A DNA stretch of 38,463 nucleotides from Sandaracinaceae bacterium. GTDB lineage: Bacteria > Myxococcota_A > Polyangia > Polyangiales > Sandaracinaceae. Under the pieces are notes generated by a model. The model was not told the DNA's origin. It did not search any database and saw only the letters and a list, made by a program, of their open reading frames with translations. Shown in pieces: positions 25,467-33,851 of this stretch. The position numbers were made by a program, and so were the translations under genes. Location: contig JAHBWG010000088.1 in the NCBI GenBank assembly GCA_019637095.1, positions 1-38,463 of the forward strand. The letters run 5' to 3'. Position 1 is the stretch's first letter. Every line of letters begins with the position of its first letter.

Positions 25467-25866
25467 GCGCGTCAGCCGCGCGACGTCGACGTCGTGGCCC
25501 GCCTGTCCGCCTGTCCGCTCCATTTCCCGCGCGGCCGGAGCGGTCGTCTCCGCACCGTTGCCCCGCGGCGGTGCGCCTCCGCGAGCGAGAGCGCGATGCG
25601 GAGCGCGGATGCTCGTGCCGCGGGGCGTGCAGCGGTGGGGCCGAGCTGCCTTGACGTCGGAGTGAGCCACCGGCAGGCTGATGCGCCGTCGGATCCGACC
25701 TGGGCAGGCCGCGCCAGATCGCGAGGTCCACGTCGTGGCGCGCGGCGCAGCGCACCTGCACGCGTTCGCCGTAGGTCGCGGGCATCGGCTCGGACATCGG
25801 AGCGCCGACGACATTCGAGCTCGAAGAACGGTACCCCGGGAGCCGCAGGGAGAGCGCCGTAGCCGG
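25467..25866. other. Intergenic, decayed coding remnants
   Basis: About 400 bases after the PQQ-VIT-vWA gene. All six frames have open stretches but none is convincing. A ParE-like toxin reading starts further right at 25941 and loses similarity around 25867; two minus frames beyond that point each contain pieces (one reading GSGYGALPAAPGVPFFELE) that could be the displaced continuation. A 5-bp stem, GCGCG/CGCGC (25467-25471/25477-25481), follows the stop but has no T-run, so it is not a convincing terminator. Confidence 0.5.
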
Positions 25867-25941
25867 ACCCCGCTCGCGCTCGTACCAAGCGGCCGCCGCC
25901 TCGAGCTCGTCGGCGGCCGCGGACTCGAACGGCAGGCGCAT
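25867..25941 (-). pseudogene. ParE/RelE-like toxin, N-terminal remnant
   Basis: ATG 25941 begins MRLPFESAAADELEAAAAWYERERG, which matches the first helix of ParE-family toxins (phe/his, acidic-Ala-Ala-x-Glu-Leu, then Glu-Ala-Ala-Ala-Trp-Tyr-Glu). After about 25 residues the frame turns into unrelated sequence, while another minus frame continues with SGYGALPAAPG, consistent with a frameshift near 25865. The expected C-terminal ParE core is not recognisable. The start ATG overlaps the stop of the preceding frame as TGATG, as in a toxin-antitoxin pair. Probably inactive. Confidence 0.5.
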
Positions 25942-26297
25942 CAGATCCGACGAAGCGTCTCGCGGACCCGCGCCTCGACCTCGTCGCCGACCAGTTGGCC
26001 GAGGACCCCGTCGATGAGGTCCTGCTGCTCGCGGGCGCGCGCGAGCCCCGCGTGGACGTGGGCCGACGCGAGCAAGTCGTCGTGACGGATCCGGACGAAG
26101 CCGGGCGGCAGAGGATGGTCGAGGGAGCGACGCAGGAAGACGCAGGGCGCGAGCGAGGCTCGCTTGCCGTGGGGCCGACCGATCCACCTCCACGCTCGTG
26201 GACACCGTCCTCGAGAAAGCGAAGTTCGAGACCGCGCGGCGGGGAGCGAGTTGCTCTCGAGCGTGACCACGCCGATGCGCTCGAGGCGAGACAGCAC
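25941..26297 (-). CDS. Doubtful small protein, possible antitoxin relic
   Basis: A 118-codon frame starting at GTG 26297. The last 55 residues (from about PLPPGFVRIRHDDLLA, through AREQQDLIDGVLGQL, to VRETLRRI) read like a real helical protein, whereas the first 60 are Arg/Ser-rich and not protein-like. Its stop overlaps the ParE-like start (TGATG). This fits the 3' part of an antitoxin gene whose 5' part has been damaged, but the family is not recognised and the whole frame could be spurious. Confidence 0.3.
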   Translation of the reverse strand: MLSRLERIGVVTLESNSLPAARSRTSLSRGRCPRAWRWIGRPHGKRASLAPCVFLRRSLDHPLPPGFVRIRHDDLLASAHVHAGLARAREQQDLIDGVLGQLVGDEVEARVRETLRRI

Positions 26298-26363
26298 GGC
26301 GGGGCGACACGTCGACGCGCTGGACCACCGCCAGGCGCCGCGGCGGCGCAGGCTCGCCTCGGT

Positions 26364-26951
26364 TCACCCGTCGGAGCCGCGCTTCGCCGTCGCGAGCGCC
26401 CGATCGAGCCGCTCCTCGACTTCCCACTCGCGCGCCCAGTACCTCAGGCGCGCCTCGTCCTCGGGCGCACGCCCGAAGCGGAGCAACCGATCGACGTCGG
26501 CGACATCTTGCGGGCGTCCGGCGATCAGCTTGTAGACGACGAGGTCGTCGGGAGCGACGACGTAGCTCCGAACGCCCAAGACCTCGATCCGCCTGCGCCG
26601 CGCGAGCGCCTCGCGCTCGAACTCGGTGCCGGCGCAGAGGAGATCGATCGCGAGCGGCGGCTCGGCGTCCCGTGCGTACTGGAGTCGCACCGAGCCTCCG
26701 CGAGCGGCGTGGGTCAAGTCTCCCCGCGCGACCCGGAGGCCGGCTCGCTCGAGCGCCCGCTCGAACGCGCCGGTGTCCGCGGGCACGGCGATGGCGAGAT
26801 CGCAGTCCTTGGTCCCGCGCGGCTCCGTCCACGCGCCAACCGCGAGCCCGCCCACGATCATCCAGTCGACGCCCTGCTCGTCCAGGATCCGCCCGAGCTC
26901 GCCGAGTAGGCGCTGGAACGTCTCGGCGAGCTCCGCGACGGTGTAGATCAT
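26364..26951 (-). CDS. Nucleotidyltransferase-fold protein of TA type
   Basis: 195-aa protein with the minimal nucleotidyltransferase core: MIVGGLAVGAWTEPRGTKDCDLAI, giving G34-G35 and metal ligands D49/D51. A later VYKLIAGRPQDVADVDRLL matches the AbiEii/DUF6036-like helper motif (Lys, Asp). Such proteins act as toxins or antitoxins with a small partner. ATG 26951 overlaps the stop of the 78-aa gene as ATGA, so the pair is coupled. The overall fold is recognisable, but whether it is the toxic or the neutralising half is unknown. Confidence 0.82.
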   Translation of the reverse strand: MIYTVAELAETFQRLLGELGRILDEQGVDWMIVGGLAVGAWTEPRGTKDCDLAIAVPADTGAFERALERAGLRVARGDLTHAARGGSVRLQYARDAEPPLAIDLLCAGTEFEREALARRRRIEVLGVRSYVVAPDDLVVYKLIAGRPQDVADVDRLLRFGRAPEDEARLRYWAREWEVEERLDRALATAKRGSDG

Positions 26952-27184
26952 CGCCCGCGGAGGCGCTCCCATCGCTCCCTGAGCGATGGCGGGACGTCGC
27001 CTTCCAGACGCCTGCGGAGATCGTCGGGATCGGTCGCCTGTCGCGCCAGCTCGGCGATCGTCACGCACGCCCACGCGACCGCGTCGTCCGCCCGCTCGGA
27101 GAGCGTGCGTGCGTCGGAGCGCGCGCGGGCATCCGCGAGGTCGCTCGCCTCCGCCTGCTCGAGCCACGCGATCCGCCGGGCCAC
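26948..27184 (-). CDS. Small partner of nucleotidyltransferase
   Basis: Predicted 78-aa helical, charged protein from GTG 27184, ending PPSLRERWERLRGR. It has a run ADDAVAWACVTIAELARQ but no DNA-binding motif I recognise. Its TGA overlaps the nucleotidyltransferase ATG. The arrangement (short helical protein followed by a nucleotidyltransferase) is that of two-gene toxin-antitoxin or defence pairs. Function inferred only from context. Confidence 0.68.
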   Translation of the reverse strand: MARRIAWLEQAEASDLADARARSDARTLSERADDAVAWACVTIAELARQATDPDDLRRRLEGDVPPSLRERWERLRGR

Positions 27185-27384
27185 GCAGAAACGCTAGCAC
27201 GGCGCTGCCCAAGGGTCCTTTCGACCGAACGACCGCCTCGGCGGGTAGCGTCGAGATCGACTCCGTCCTCCCCGGCAGCCAGACCCGCAGTCCCAGCGCG
27301 CGTTGGTGCTCGTCGAACGCCTCCCCGTCGTCGAGGAGAGCGTGCAGCGCGGTCTCCGCTTCGTCGGACCTCGGACAGAGACCT

Positions 27385-28203
27385 TCAGCCGGCGAGCACG
27401 CGTGTCCCGCGCCGAGCCCCGCGCAGCGCAGCGACGAGCTCACCTCGACGCGGACCGACGACGTGGACGCGGCCGACGCCGCCACGCGTCGCGTGGATCG
27501 CCGCGTCGAGCTTCGGAATCATCCCGCCGGTGGCGACCTTCGCCGCGATCGCCGCCGACGCCGCGCTCGTGCTGAGCTCGCCGATCGATCCACCTCCACG
27601 CTCGCGCACCCCGCCGACCTCGGTGACGAGGACGAGACCGACCGCACCCACGGCGACGGCGATCGCGGCGGCCGCCGTGTCGGCGTTGACGTTGAGCGCC
27701 TCGCCGGCTGCGTTCACGAACACCGGCGCGACGACCGGGACGTGGCCGCGCTCGACGAGCCGATGCACGAGCTCCGCGCAGACCTCCGTCGGACGCCCGA
27801 CTCGTCCCTGCACGGCCTCGGCGACCAGCCAACCAGCGTCGCGACCGCTGAGCCCGACCGCGACGAGCCCCCGTCGAGCGAGCGCGGCGACCACGCGCGC
27901 TCGCACCGGCCCACAGAGCACCGCCTCGACGACCTCGACCGTCACGTCATCCGTCGCGCGCAGTCCGTCGGCGTGGGCGATCGCGGCCCCCCTGGCCCGG
28001 AGCGCCGCGTCGATCTGCGGCCCCCCGCCGTGCACCACGAGCGGCCGCGCTCCCGCCCGAGCGAGGCTCGCGACGTCTTCCGCGCAGGCCGCGAGCGCCA
28101 CGTCGTCTGCGACGATGGCGCCGCCGATCTTGATCACGACGAAGCGACCGGCGATCGGTCGCGGGGACGCCGAGGAGGAAGCGTTCAGCAGCTCGGCGTC
28201 CAC
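27385..28203 (-). CDS. argB: Acetylglutamate kinase
   Basis: 272-aa amino-acid kinase of the ArgB type, phosphorylating N-acetylglutamate on the way to ornithine and arginine. Motifs: VVIKIGGA (Lys for the gamma-phosphate), VVHGGGPQI (glycine loop), DGLRATDD (acetylglutamate binding), NVNADTAAAAIA (catalytic Asp region) and GGMIPKLDAA (conserved Lys). Slightly shorter than typical ArgB. GTG 28203 lies inside the end of the N-acyltransferase gene (19-nt overlap), so the two are co-translated. Coupling to an OlsB-like gene suggests that it helps provide ornithine for lipid synthesis, though it could simply be the cell's ArgB. Confidence 0.92.
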   Translation of the reverse strand: MDAELLNASSSASPRPIAGRFVVIKIGGAIVADDVALAACAEDVASLARAGARPLVVHGGGPQIDAALRARGAAIAHADGLRATDDVTVEVVEAVLCGPVRARVVAALARRGLVAVGLSGRDAGWLVAEAVQGRVGRPTEVCAELVHRLVERGHVPVVAPVFVNAAGEALNVNADTAAAAIAVAVGAVGLVLVTEVGGVRERGGGSIGELSTSAASAAIAAKVATGGMIPKLDAAIHATRGGVGRVHVVGPRRGELVAALRGARRGTRVLAG

Positions 28204-29015
28204 TTGCGCTCGCAGGTCAGACTCTCACGGACGCGCGGCGGCATCGCCTCGACGTCGAGCACCACGAAGAGATCGATCACCTTGAACGCGCGGTCGACCG
28301 CCGGCGCCCCGCACACCTTCGCCCCGAGCGCCAGGTAGCTCTGGAGGAGCGGCGGGAGCTCGGAGGGCGTCGGCGAAGCCACCGTCCCCTTCGCGACGCG
28401 CAGCCCGCGCAGGGCGTCCACGTGCCACCGAGGGTGGACCTGACCGGCCGCCTCGAGCTCGTCGAGCACCCGCACCGCCGCGCTCTCGTCGAGCGTCGGC
28501 AGCGAGCAGCAACCGAACAGATAGCGCTTGTGGTTCCACGCGACGTAGCGGCCGAGGCCACGCCAGAGGAGGTGGATCACGCGCCCGTTGCGGTGGTCGG
28601 CGTGCACACAGGCGCGGCCGAGCTCGACGCCTTGCTCGACCACCTCGTCCGGGAGCGTCCGAAGGTCGTACTCGCTCTCCGAGTAGAAGCCGCCGCGCGC
28701 GTCCGCCATCGGCCGGAGCATCAAGCGGTACGTGCCGATGACGCGGCCGCTGGCGCGGTGCTCCACCATGAGGTGGTGACAGGCCGCGTCGACCTCGTCC
28801 TCGTCGCGCCCCGTGAGGTACGCGCTCTCGAGCCCCTCCGCGAGCTCGACGTTGAAGACCTCGAAGCGCAGGCGCTGCACGGCGTGCAAGTCGGCGAGCG
28901 TGCGCGCGAACCGCAGGACGTAAGGCCCCGCGCGCATCTCCCCCTCGGGGAGCGCGCTGCGGAGCACCGGGTAGCTCGGCGGCGCGATGGGTTGGAAGTA
29001 GGGCTCCGCGTACAT
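28185..29015 (-). CDS. OlsB-like ornithine N-acyltransferase
   Basis: 276-aa GNAT-fold acyltransferase of the COG3176/OlsB group, which in relatives transfers a 3-hydroxyacyl chain from acyl carrier protein to the alpha-amino group of ornithine, forming lyso-ornithine lipid. Visible family signature: LRFEVFNVELAEG, CHHLMVEH, VIGTYRLMLRP, GGFYSESEYDL, ELGRACVHADHRNG and YLFGCCSLP. ATG 29015 has GAGGGGAG upstream. Relatives were also annotated as putative hemolysins. Substrate ornithine is inferred from family plus the argB gene overlapping its end; other amino acids are possible. Confidence 0.8.
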   Translation of the reverse strand: MYAEPYFQPIAPPSYPVLRSALPEGEMRAGPYVLRFARTLADLHAVQRLRFEVFNVELAEGLESAYLTGRDEDEVDAACHHLMVEHRASGRVIGTYRLMLRPMADARGGFYSESEYDLRTLPDEVVEQGVELGRACVHADHRNGRVIHLLWRGLGRYVAWNHKRYLFGCCSLPTLDESAAVRVLDELEAAGQVHPRWHVDALRGLRVAKGTVASPTPSELPPLLQSYLALGAKVCGAPAVDRAFKVIDLFVVLDVEAMPPRVRESLTCERKWTPSC

Positions 29016-29161
29016 GGGCGCTCCCCTCTCGACGAGCCGCGAGGAGAGCCTCGCGGGTGTGGATCGATGCGGGTGGAGCATGATCGAGGTCGGCGCCACC
29101 GTCTGAGAGGGTCGGGTGAACGACGTGACGAAAGTTGACGGTCAGGCGTCGAACGCGACGC

Positions 29162-30178
29162 TCAGCCGTACCAGAGCGCGAACGCCTCCGTCGCGAGCCG
29201 TTCGCGCTCGCCGTCGCGCGGAAACCACGAGGGGCCCGACGCGGTGGCGCGGAACAGCAGATCGAACAGCGGGAGGTGGCGCCGCAAGGTCCGGCGCAGC
29301 CGATGGGGCTTGATCGGGTTGAAGCCGCCGAGGAGCGAGAGCGCCTGACGCGGGTTCTTCTTCACCCAGAGCCACGAGCCCATCTCGAGCGTCAGCGGCA
29401 AGAACGCGCCTTCCGCGGGGCGCGCCGCGCGCATGTCGTAGAGGTGATCCCAGAGGTCGCCGCGCACCGTGTACGACAGCGACTGCGGCTCGAACCGGTA
29501 GACGTGGTTCGGGAGCGTCGCGTCGAGCAGGTGCTTGAGCGCGTAGGCCTCGGGCAGGAGAGGGAACGGCCTGCGCGTGCGCGCGTACGGAAACCAGATG
29601 CGATCGGTGAGACCGAACCCGGAGTGGCAGTCGATCGCGATCGCGACGCTCGCGTCGAGGACCTCGCGCTCGACGAAGCGAACCAGCGCCTCCGCCTCGG
29701 GCTCCATCGGCGCGTCGCGCTCGCCCATGTACCAAGGCAGCCGCGGGCTGATGCGGTGACCGCCGACGAGCCAGCTCCCGCTCCCGTCCGCGGCGGGGGG
29801 CGCGTTGCGCATGAGGTCGACCCCGCGCGCGTTGCCGCGCGTGCCGAGCGCGAACCCCCACGGGTTGACGAGCGGCACCGCCACGACGCGGGTGCGGGCG
29901 AGCACGTCCGCGAGCACCCGGTCCCACTCGAGCAGCTCGGCGAGCGTGTGCAGCCACGCGAGCACGACCTCCGTCCCGATCCGCTCGAGCCCATGCACGC
30001 CGCCGGTCACGGCGAAGACCGGAGCGGACGGGTCCTCGGCGCCCAGGGCGAGGCCGTAGATCGGCAGGCGCGCGCCGCCGTGACCGACCCGCGCGAGCAC
30101 CTCGACGCGCGCGTGCGCGCCGAACCTCCCGATCAGCGCCTCGAGCCGCTCGAGTTCGGGGATCTCGGGGCGGCTCAC
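29162..30178 (-). CDS. M14 zinc carboxypeptidase-like protein
   Basis: 338-aa M14-family metallocarboxypeptidase. The zinc set is HGLE (H62, E65) and H185 in AIDCHSGFG; the catalytic Glu is E265 in TLEMGSW. Arg in NARGVDLMRN is the usual substrate-binding position. No signal peptide, so probably cytoplasmic. GTG 30178 overlaps the stop of the acyltransferase gene as GTGA. It lies between OlsB-like and OlsA-like genes, so it may process an amino-acid or lipid precursor of that pathway, or remove a blocking residue; this is conjecture. Confidence 0.87.
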   Translation of the reverse strand: MSRPEIPELERLEALIGRFGAHARVEVLARVGHGGARLPIYGLALGAEDPSAPVFAVTGGVHGLERIGTEVVLAWLHTLAELLEWDRVLADVLARTRVVAVPLVNPWGFALGTRGNARGVDLMRNAPPAADGSGSWLVGGHRISPRLPWYMGERDAPMEPEAEALVRFVEREVLDASVAIAIDCHSGFGLTDRIWFPYARTRRPFPLLPEAYALKHLLDATLPNHVYRFEPQSLSYTVRGDLWDHLYDMRAARPAEGAFLPLTLEMGSWLWVKKNPRQALSLLGGFNPIKPHRLRRTLRRHLPLFDLLFRATASGPSWFPRDGERERLATEAFALWYG

Positions 30179-30936
30179 GAGGCGAGCGCCGCCACGATGG
30201 ACTCGCGCGCCGCCTCCGCGAGCGCCGCAGGGCTCGCGGCCGAGCGCGGGTCGAGGAGCGCGCCGAACGTCAGCTCCACGCGCGCCGCGGGGTGCGCGGT
30301 CATGCCGAGGTAGTGAGGCAAGAACCACGTGTCACCGACCCACGCGAGCTCCGCGGGCGAGTAGCGCACCGCGACGGGCGCGACGGGCGCGCCGAGCCGG
30401 CGCGCGACGCCGAAGATGCCGCGCTTGAACGGGAGCACGCGATCGCCCCGCGTCGTGGTGCCCTCGGGGAACGCGAGGACCGATGCGCCGGACGCGAGGT
30501 GTGCGAGCGCGCTGCGCAGGACGCGCGCGCCGCTGTACGGGTCGCCGCGGTCCACGAGCAGCACGCGGTGCTCGCGGACGAGCTCCCCGACGACCGGCCA
30601 ACGCGAGAGCTCGCGCTTGGCGATGGGGATCGCGGGCGCGACGCTCGCGAGCGCGGGCGGGTCGAGGTAGCCGAGGTGGTTGCCGACGATGACGGCGGGC
30701 GCGGCAGGCGGCGGCCCGCGCACGACCACCTGCACTCCGTGGAGCGCGCAGACGTTCTCGGCGATCCAGCCGATGCGGCGCGCGAGCGCGGGGCCATCGG
30801 AGGGCACGGGCGCCGCGCCCCAGAGCCGATCGAGCGCGAACGAGAGCGTGCGCGCGAGCCGGCGCGTCGAGCGCGTGAGCGCCGCGGGGCCGGTGGCGAG
30901 CCGAGGCAGGAGCGCGTCGAGCGGGGCGGCGTGCAT
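30175..30936 (-). CDS. PlsC/OlsA-like O-acyltransferase
   Basis: 253-aa lysophospholipid-type acyltransferase. Motif I is NHLGYLD (H87, D92), motif III FPEGTTTRGD (156-165), and motif II VLLVDRGDPYSG between. The GDRVLPFKRGIFGVARR stretch is typical. Family members acylate glycerol-3-phosphate derivatives, or, as OlsA, lyso-ornithine lipid. ATG 30936 gives a clean N-terminus. GTGA coupling to the M14 gene and nearness to the OlsB-like gene and argB favour the OlsA role, but a general PlsC cannot be excluded. Divergent from the PhoD-like gene by 100 bp. Confidence 0.85.
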   Translation of the reverse strand: MHAAPLDALLPRLATGPAALTRSTRRLARTLSFALDRLWGAAPVPSDGPALARRIGWIAENVCALHGVQVVVRGPPPAAPAVIVGNHLGYLDPPALASVAPAIPIAKRELSRWPVVGELVREHRVLLVDRGDPYSGARVLRSALAHLASGASVLAFPEGTTTRGDRVLPFKRGIFGVARRLGAPVAPVAVRYSPAELAWVGDTWFLPHYLGMTAHPAARVELTFGALLDPRSAASPAALAEAARESIVAALAS

Positions 30937-31036
30937 CGCGCAACGTTCCGTCGACCCTGTCTCGGCCCGGCGTCCACCTCGTGAGACCCTCGTGAACTCC
31001 GCTTCCCGCGCGCGAAGAGGCGGTAGAGAATGCGGC

Positions 31037-32635
31037 GTGCGCAGAGCGGACGCGCGGAAGCCGAAGGTGACGCGCCGGGCGTGGCTCCGCGGCGCGCTCG
31101 CCGCCGGCGCGCTCGGCGGGTGCGAGCCGCGCCGCCCGCGGCTGCCGTTCGATCCGCGGCTCGCGCCCGATGGCGGGCTCTTCGGCACGCTGGAGCCGCC
31201 GCGCCCGCGCTCCTACGCCACGTTCGAGCACGGCGTCGCGAGCGGCGATCCGCTCGCCGACGCGGTCGTGCTGTGGACGCGGGTCACGCCCGGCGGGCCC
31301 GACGAGGCGCCGGAGGAGCGCTACGAGGTCCGCTACGAGGTGGCGCGCGATCCGCGCTTCGAGGCGGTCGTCGTCGCGGACGTGACGAGCGCCGAGGCGC
31401 GCCGCGACTGGACGGTGAAGCTCGACGTCGGCGGCCTCGCGCCGGCGACCACCTACTACTACCGCTTCCACGCGCGCGGCGACGTCTCGCCGGTCGGCCG
31501 CACGCGCACCGCCCCGGACGGGTCCGCCGAGCGCCTGCGCTTCGCGCTCGCCTCCTGCGCGAGCCTCGGGCACGGCTTCTTCCACGCGTACTCCGCGATC
31601 GCGCGGCGCGACGACCTCGACGCGGTGATCCACCTCGGTGACTACCTGTACGAGTACGCGTCGGGCACCTACGGGCTGCGCCGCGCGCTCGAGCCGGCGC
31701 AGGCCCTCGTCGGCCTCATGCAGTACCGCGCCCGCTACGCGCAGTACCGGCGCGAGCCGTCGCTCGCAGAGGCGCACCGCCGCCACCCGTGGATCACCGT
31801 GTGGGACGATCACGAGTCGGCGAACGACTCCTGGCCCGGCGGCGCGGAGAACCACGACCCGTGGCGCGAGGGGCCCTGGGAGGACCGGCTCGCCGCGGCG
31901 ATGCGCGCGTACCGCGAGTGGATGCCGGTCCGCGACGGCGCGGACCCGCGGCGGCTGTTCCGCGCCCTGCCCTTCGGCGAGCTGTGCGAGCTCGTGGTGC
32001 TCGACACGCGCGCGTGGGGCCGCACGGCGCAGGTGTGGGACGATCACGATCCGCGCCGCCACGAGGTCGAGCGCGAGCTGCTCGGCGCCGACCAGCACGC
32101 GTGGCTGTTCGAGCGGCTCGCGAGGACGCGCGCGCGGTGGAAGCTCGTCGCCCAGCAGGTGATGCTGAGCCACGTGCGCGGCATCCCCCACGCGGACCAG
32201 TGGGACGGTTACCCGGCGGCGCGCGCGCGCCTCTTGCGCGACCTCGAGGCGTCTCGCCCGCGCGACGTCGTGTTCCTCACCGGCGACGTGCACTCCTCGT
32301 GGGCGTTCGACGTCGCGGCGAGCCCGTTCGACGCGGCGGCGTACGACCCGGCGACCGGCCGCGGCGCGCTCGCGGTGGAGATCGTGACGCCCGCGGTGAG
32401 CTCGCCGGGCCTCGACGCGGGCTCGGCCGCGCGCCTCGTCGCGAGCCACCCGCACCTCGCGTGGGCGAACCTCTCCGCGCGCGGCTTCGTGGTCGTCGAC
32501 CTCGACGCCGAGCGCGCGCGCGCGGACTGGATCCACGTCGGCGACGTGGAGGACGAGCACGACGAGACGGAGACGCTCGCGGCGTCGTTCGAGACGCGCG
32601 CTGGCGTGAGCCACCTCGTCCCGACGCCGCCATGA
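31037..32635 (+). CDS. PhoD-like Tat-exported phosphatase
   Basis: 532-aa PhoD/alkaline phosphatase D-type enzyme. The Tat signal is TRRAWLRGALAAGALGGC, with lipobox Cys29, so it is a Tat lipoprotein. The N-terminal Fn-like domain has EHGVASGDPLADAVVLWTRV. The phosphatase core has HLGDYLYEY, WDDHESANDSW and LTGDVHSSW, the metal-binding Asp/His clusters. GTG 31037 is the first start in frame; GTG 31067 (VTRRAWL) with GGAAG upstream is equally possible. Such enzymes liberate phosphate from phosphodiesters or phospholipids outside the inner membrane. Next to a lipid-synthesis cluster transcribed divergently. Confidence 0.88.
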   Translation: MRRADARKPKVTRRAWLRGALAAGALGGCEPRRPRLPFDPRLAPDGGLFGTLEPPRPRSYATFEHGVASGDPLADAVVLWTRVTPGGPDEAPEERYEVRYEVARDPRFEAVVVADVTSAEARRDWTVKLDVGGLAPATTYYYRFHARGDVSPVGRTRTAPDGSAERLRFALASCASLGHGFFHAYSAIARRDDLDAVIHLGDYLYEYASGTYGLRRALEPAQALVGLMQYRARYAQYRREPSLAEAHRRHPWITVWDDHESANDSWPGGAENHDPWREGPWEDRLAAAMRAYREWMPVRDGADPRRLFRALPFGELCELVVLDTRAWGRTAQVWDDHDPRRHEVERELLGADQHAWLFERLARTRARWKLVAQQVMLSHVRGIPHADQWDGYPAARARLLRDLEASRPRDVVFLTGDVHSSWAFDVAASPFDAAAYDPATGRGALAVEIVTPAVSSPGLDAGSAARLVASHPHLAWANLSARGFVVVDLDAERARADWIHVGDVEDEHDETETLAASFETRAGVSHLVPTPP

Positions 32636-32682
32636 GCGGCCGCGCGAGGGCGCGGGCGGCGTCCTCGCCTCGAGACCGACCT

Positions 32683-33174
32683 TCAGAGGCCCGCGTCGAG
32701 GACGAGATCGGGCAGCGACGGAGCGTGAACGAGCCCGTCGACGCAGGCCCCGCGCTCGCATCGCTGGCCCTCGCACAGCACGGACGCGCACGCGTCGTCG
32801 ATCTGGAGGTCGAGGCGCTTGGTGCGCTCCGGCGCGTAGCCGCCCCGGAGCGTCGAGCGCGTGCGCGCGGTCCCGTCCTCGTCGCGCGTCTCGACCGTCA
32901 CGAGCCAGCCGCGCGCCGGCTCGAGCTCGAGCGGCACCATCGCGACGCGGAAGGGAAACGCGGGCTCCGGGTGGGTGCGCACGTAGCGCGACGCGTACGT
33001 CGTCGTCGGCTGGCCCTCGAGGCCGCCCAGGACGTGCACGTAGAGGACACGCGCGTCCCGCGCGACCGCCGGCTCCGCGTCGATCACGAGCATCACCTGC
33101 GTGCGCGGCGTCGCCTCGGCGCAGCCGGACGCGATCCAGAGCGCGCAAGTCGCGTAGACCGTGACGCCACGCAT
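32683..33174 (-). CDS. Lipoprotein, unknown
   Basis: 163-aa predicted lipoprotein with lipobox ASGC (Cys18) after MRGVTVYATCALWI. Beta-rich mature part, ending CASVLCEGQRCERGACVDG, a Cys pattern similar to the one in the lipoprotein at 20116-21390. Its ATG overlaps the TGA of the upstream TPR gene as TGATG. Function not recognised. Confidence 0.78.
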   Translation of the reverse strand: MRGVTVYATCALWIASGCAEATPRTQVMLVIDAEPAVARDARVLYVHVLGGLEGQPTTTYASRYVRTHPEPAFPFRVAMVPLELEPARGWLVTVETRDEDGTARTRSTLRGGYAPERTKRLDLQIDDACASVLCEGQRCERGACVDGLVHAPSLPDLVLDAGL

Positions 33175-33776
33175 CACGGCCACGCCACGAGCGTGTAGGC
33201 CACATCGCCCGCGTCCCCGGCGATCGGCTCCTCGAGCCCGGGGCCGCTCGTGAGCGCGAGCGCCACGGCGATCCCCGCGATCGCCACGACGGCGACGATC
33301 GCCCAGAGCCACGGCTCGTCCAGGACATCGCGGCTGGGCTCCGCGGGGGGCGGCTCGCTCGAGGCCGGGGGCGGATCGCCCGCGGGGGCGGCCTCGACGG
33401 GCGCCTCGGCGCGCGCGTCGAGGACCGCGAGCCGCGCCCGCCACTCCGCGGCGCGCGGGTGGTCGTCCGCGATGCCGAGCAGCGCGCGCAGCGCCCGCGC
33501 CTGCGCCGCCGCGTCGCCGAGCGCGCCGAACACGTCGGCGAGCGCCCAGCCGCGGGCCGCGGTCGGAGCGAGCTCGAACGCCCGCGCGAAGTCCGCGCGC
33601 GCGCCCGCGAGATCGCCGCGACGCAGCGCGAGGGCGCCCGCCGCGTCGCGCAGCGCCGCCTCCTCCTCGGCGGGATCCTCGGCGGCGAGCGGCGCGGGCT
33701 CGCGCTCCGGCGCGTCCTGCGCGACGGCGCGGGGTGGACACAGGCCGAGCAGGACCAGCAACGCGACCGAGCGCAT
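33174..33776 (-). CDS. TPR-like protein with C-terminal TM
   Basis: 200-aa protein with an N-terminal signal-like segment (LVLLGLCPPRAVAQ), an alanine-rich helical repeat (about 40-115, LRRGDLAGARADFARAFELAP and similar, one or two TPR units), a Pro/Ala/Glu linker, and a transmembrane segment around 152-175 (LWAIVAVVAIAGIAVALALT) before a short tail. ATG 33776. Coupled to the downstream lipoprotein by TGATG. TPR units suggest protein-protein contact at the membrane. Divergent from the PP2C gene. Confidence 0.78.
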   Translation of the reverse strand: MRSVALLVLLGLCPPRAVAQDAPEREPAPLAAEDPAEEEAALRDAAGALALRRGDLAGARADFARAFELAPTAARGWALADVFGALGDAAAQARALRALLGIADDHPRAAEWRARLAVLDARAEAPVEAAPAGDPPPASSEPPPAEPSRDVLDEPWLWAIVAVVAIAGIAVALALTSGPGLEEPIAGDAGDVAYTLVAWP

Positions 33777-33851
33777 CGCGGGCGGATGTAGCCGACGCGC
33801 CGCGCGCGCGCACGTCCCCCGCGCGGCCCGCGCTTGGCCTATACTCGCCGG

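Noticed and set aside
21228-25814. A 1528-codon open frame on the minus strand opposite the PQQ-VIT-vWA gene
   Set aside because: Antisense shadow of high-GC codon usage; Arg/Ala-rich with no domain, while the plus strand has clear motifs.
26180-26198. A 19-bp exact match to 27586-27604 (inside argB)
   Set aside because: Could hint at recombination, but one short match in biased sequence is not enough; no longer homology flanks it.
32644-32668. GCGAGG/CCTCGC stem between convergent PhoD and lipoprotein genes
   Set aside because: Six-bp stem with a 13-base loop and no T-run; too weak in this GC content to call a terminator.
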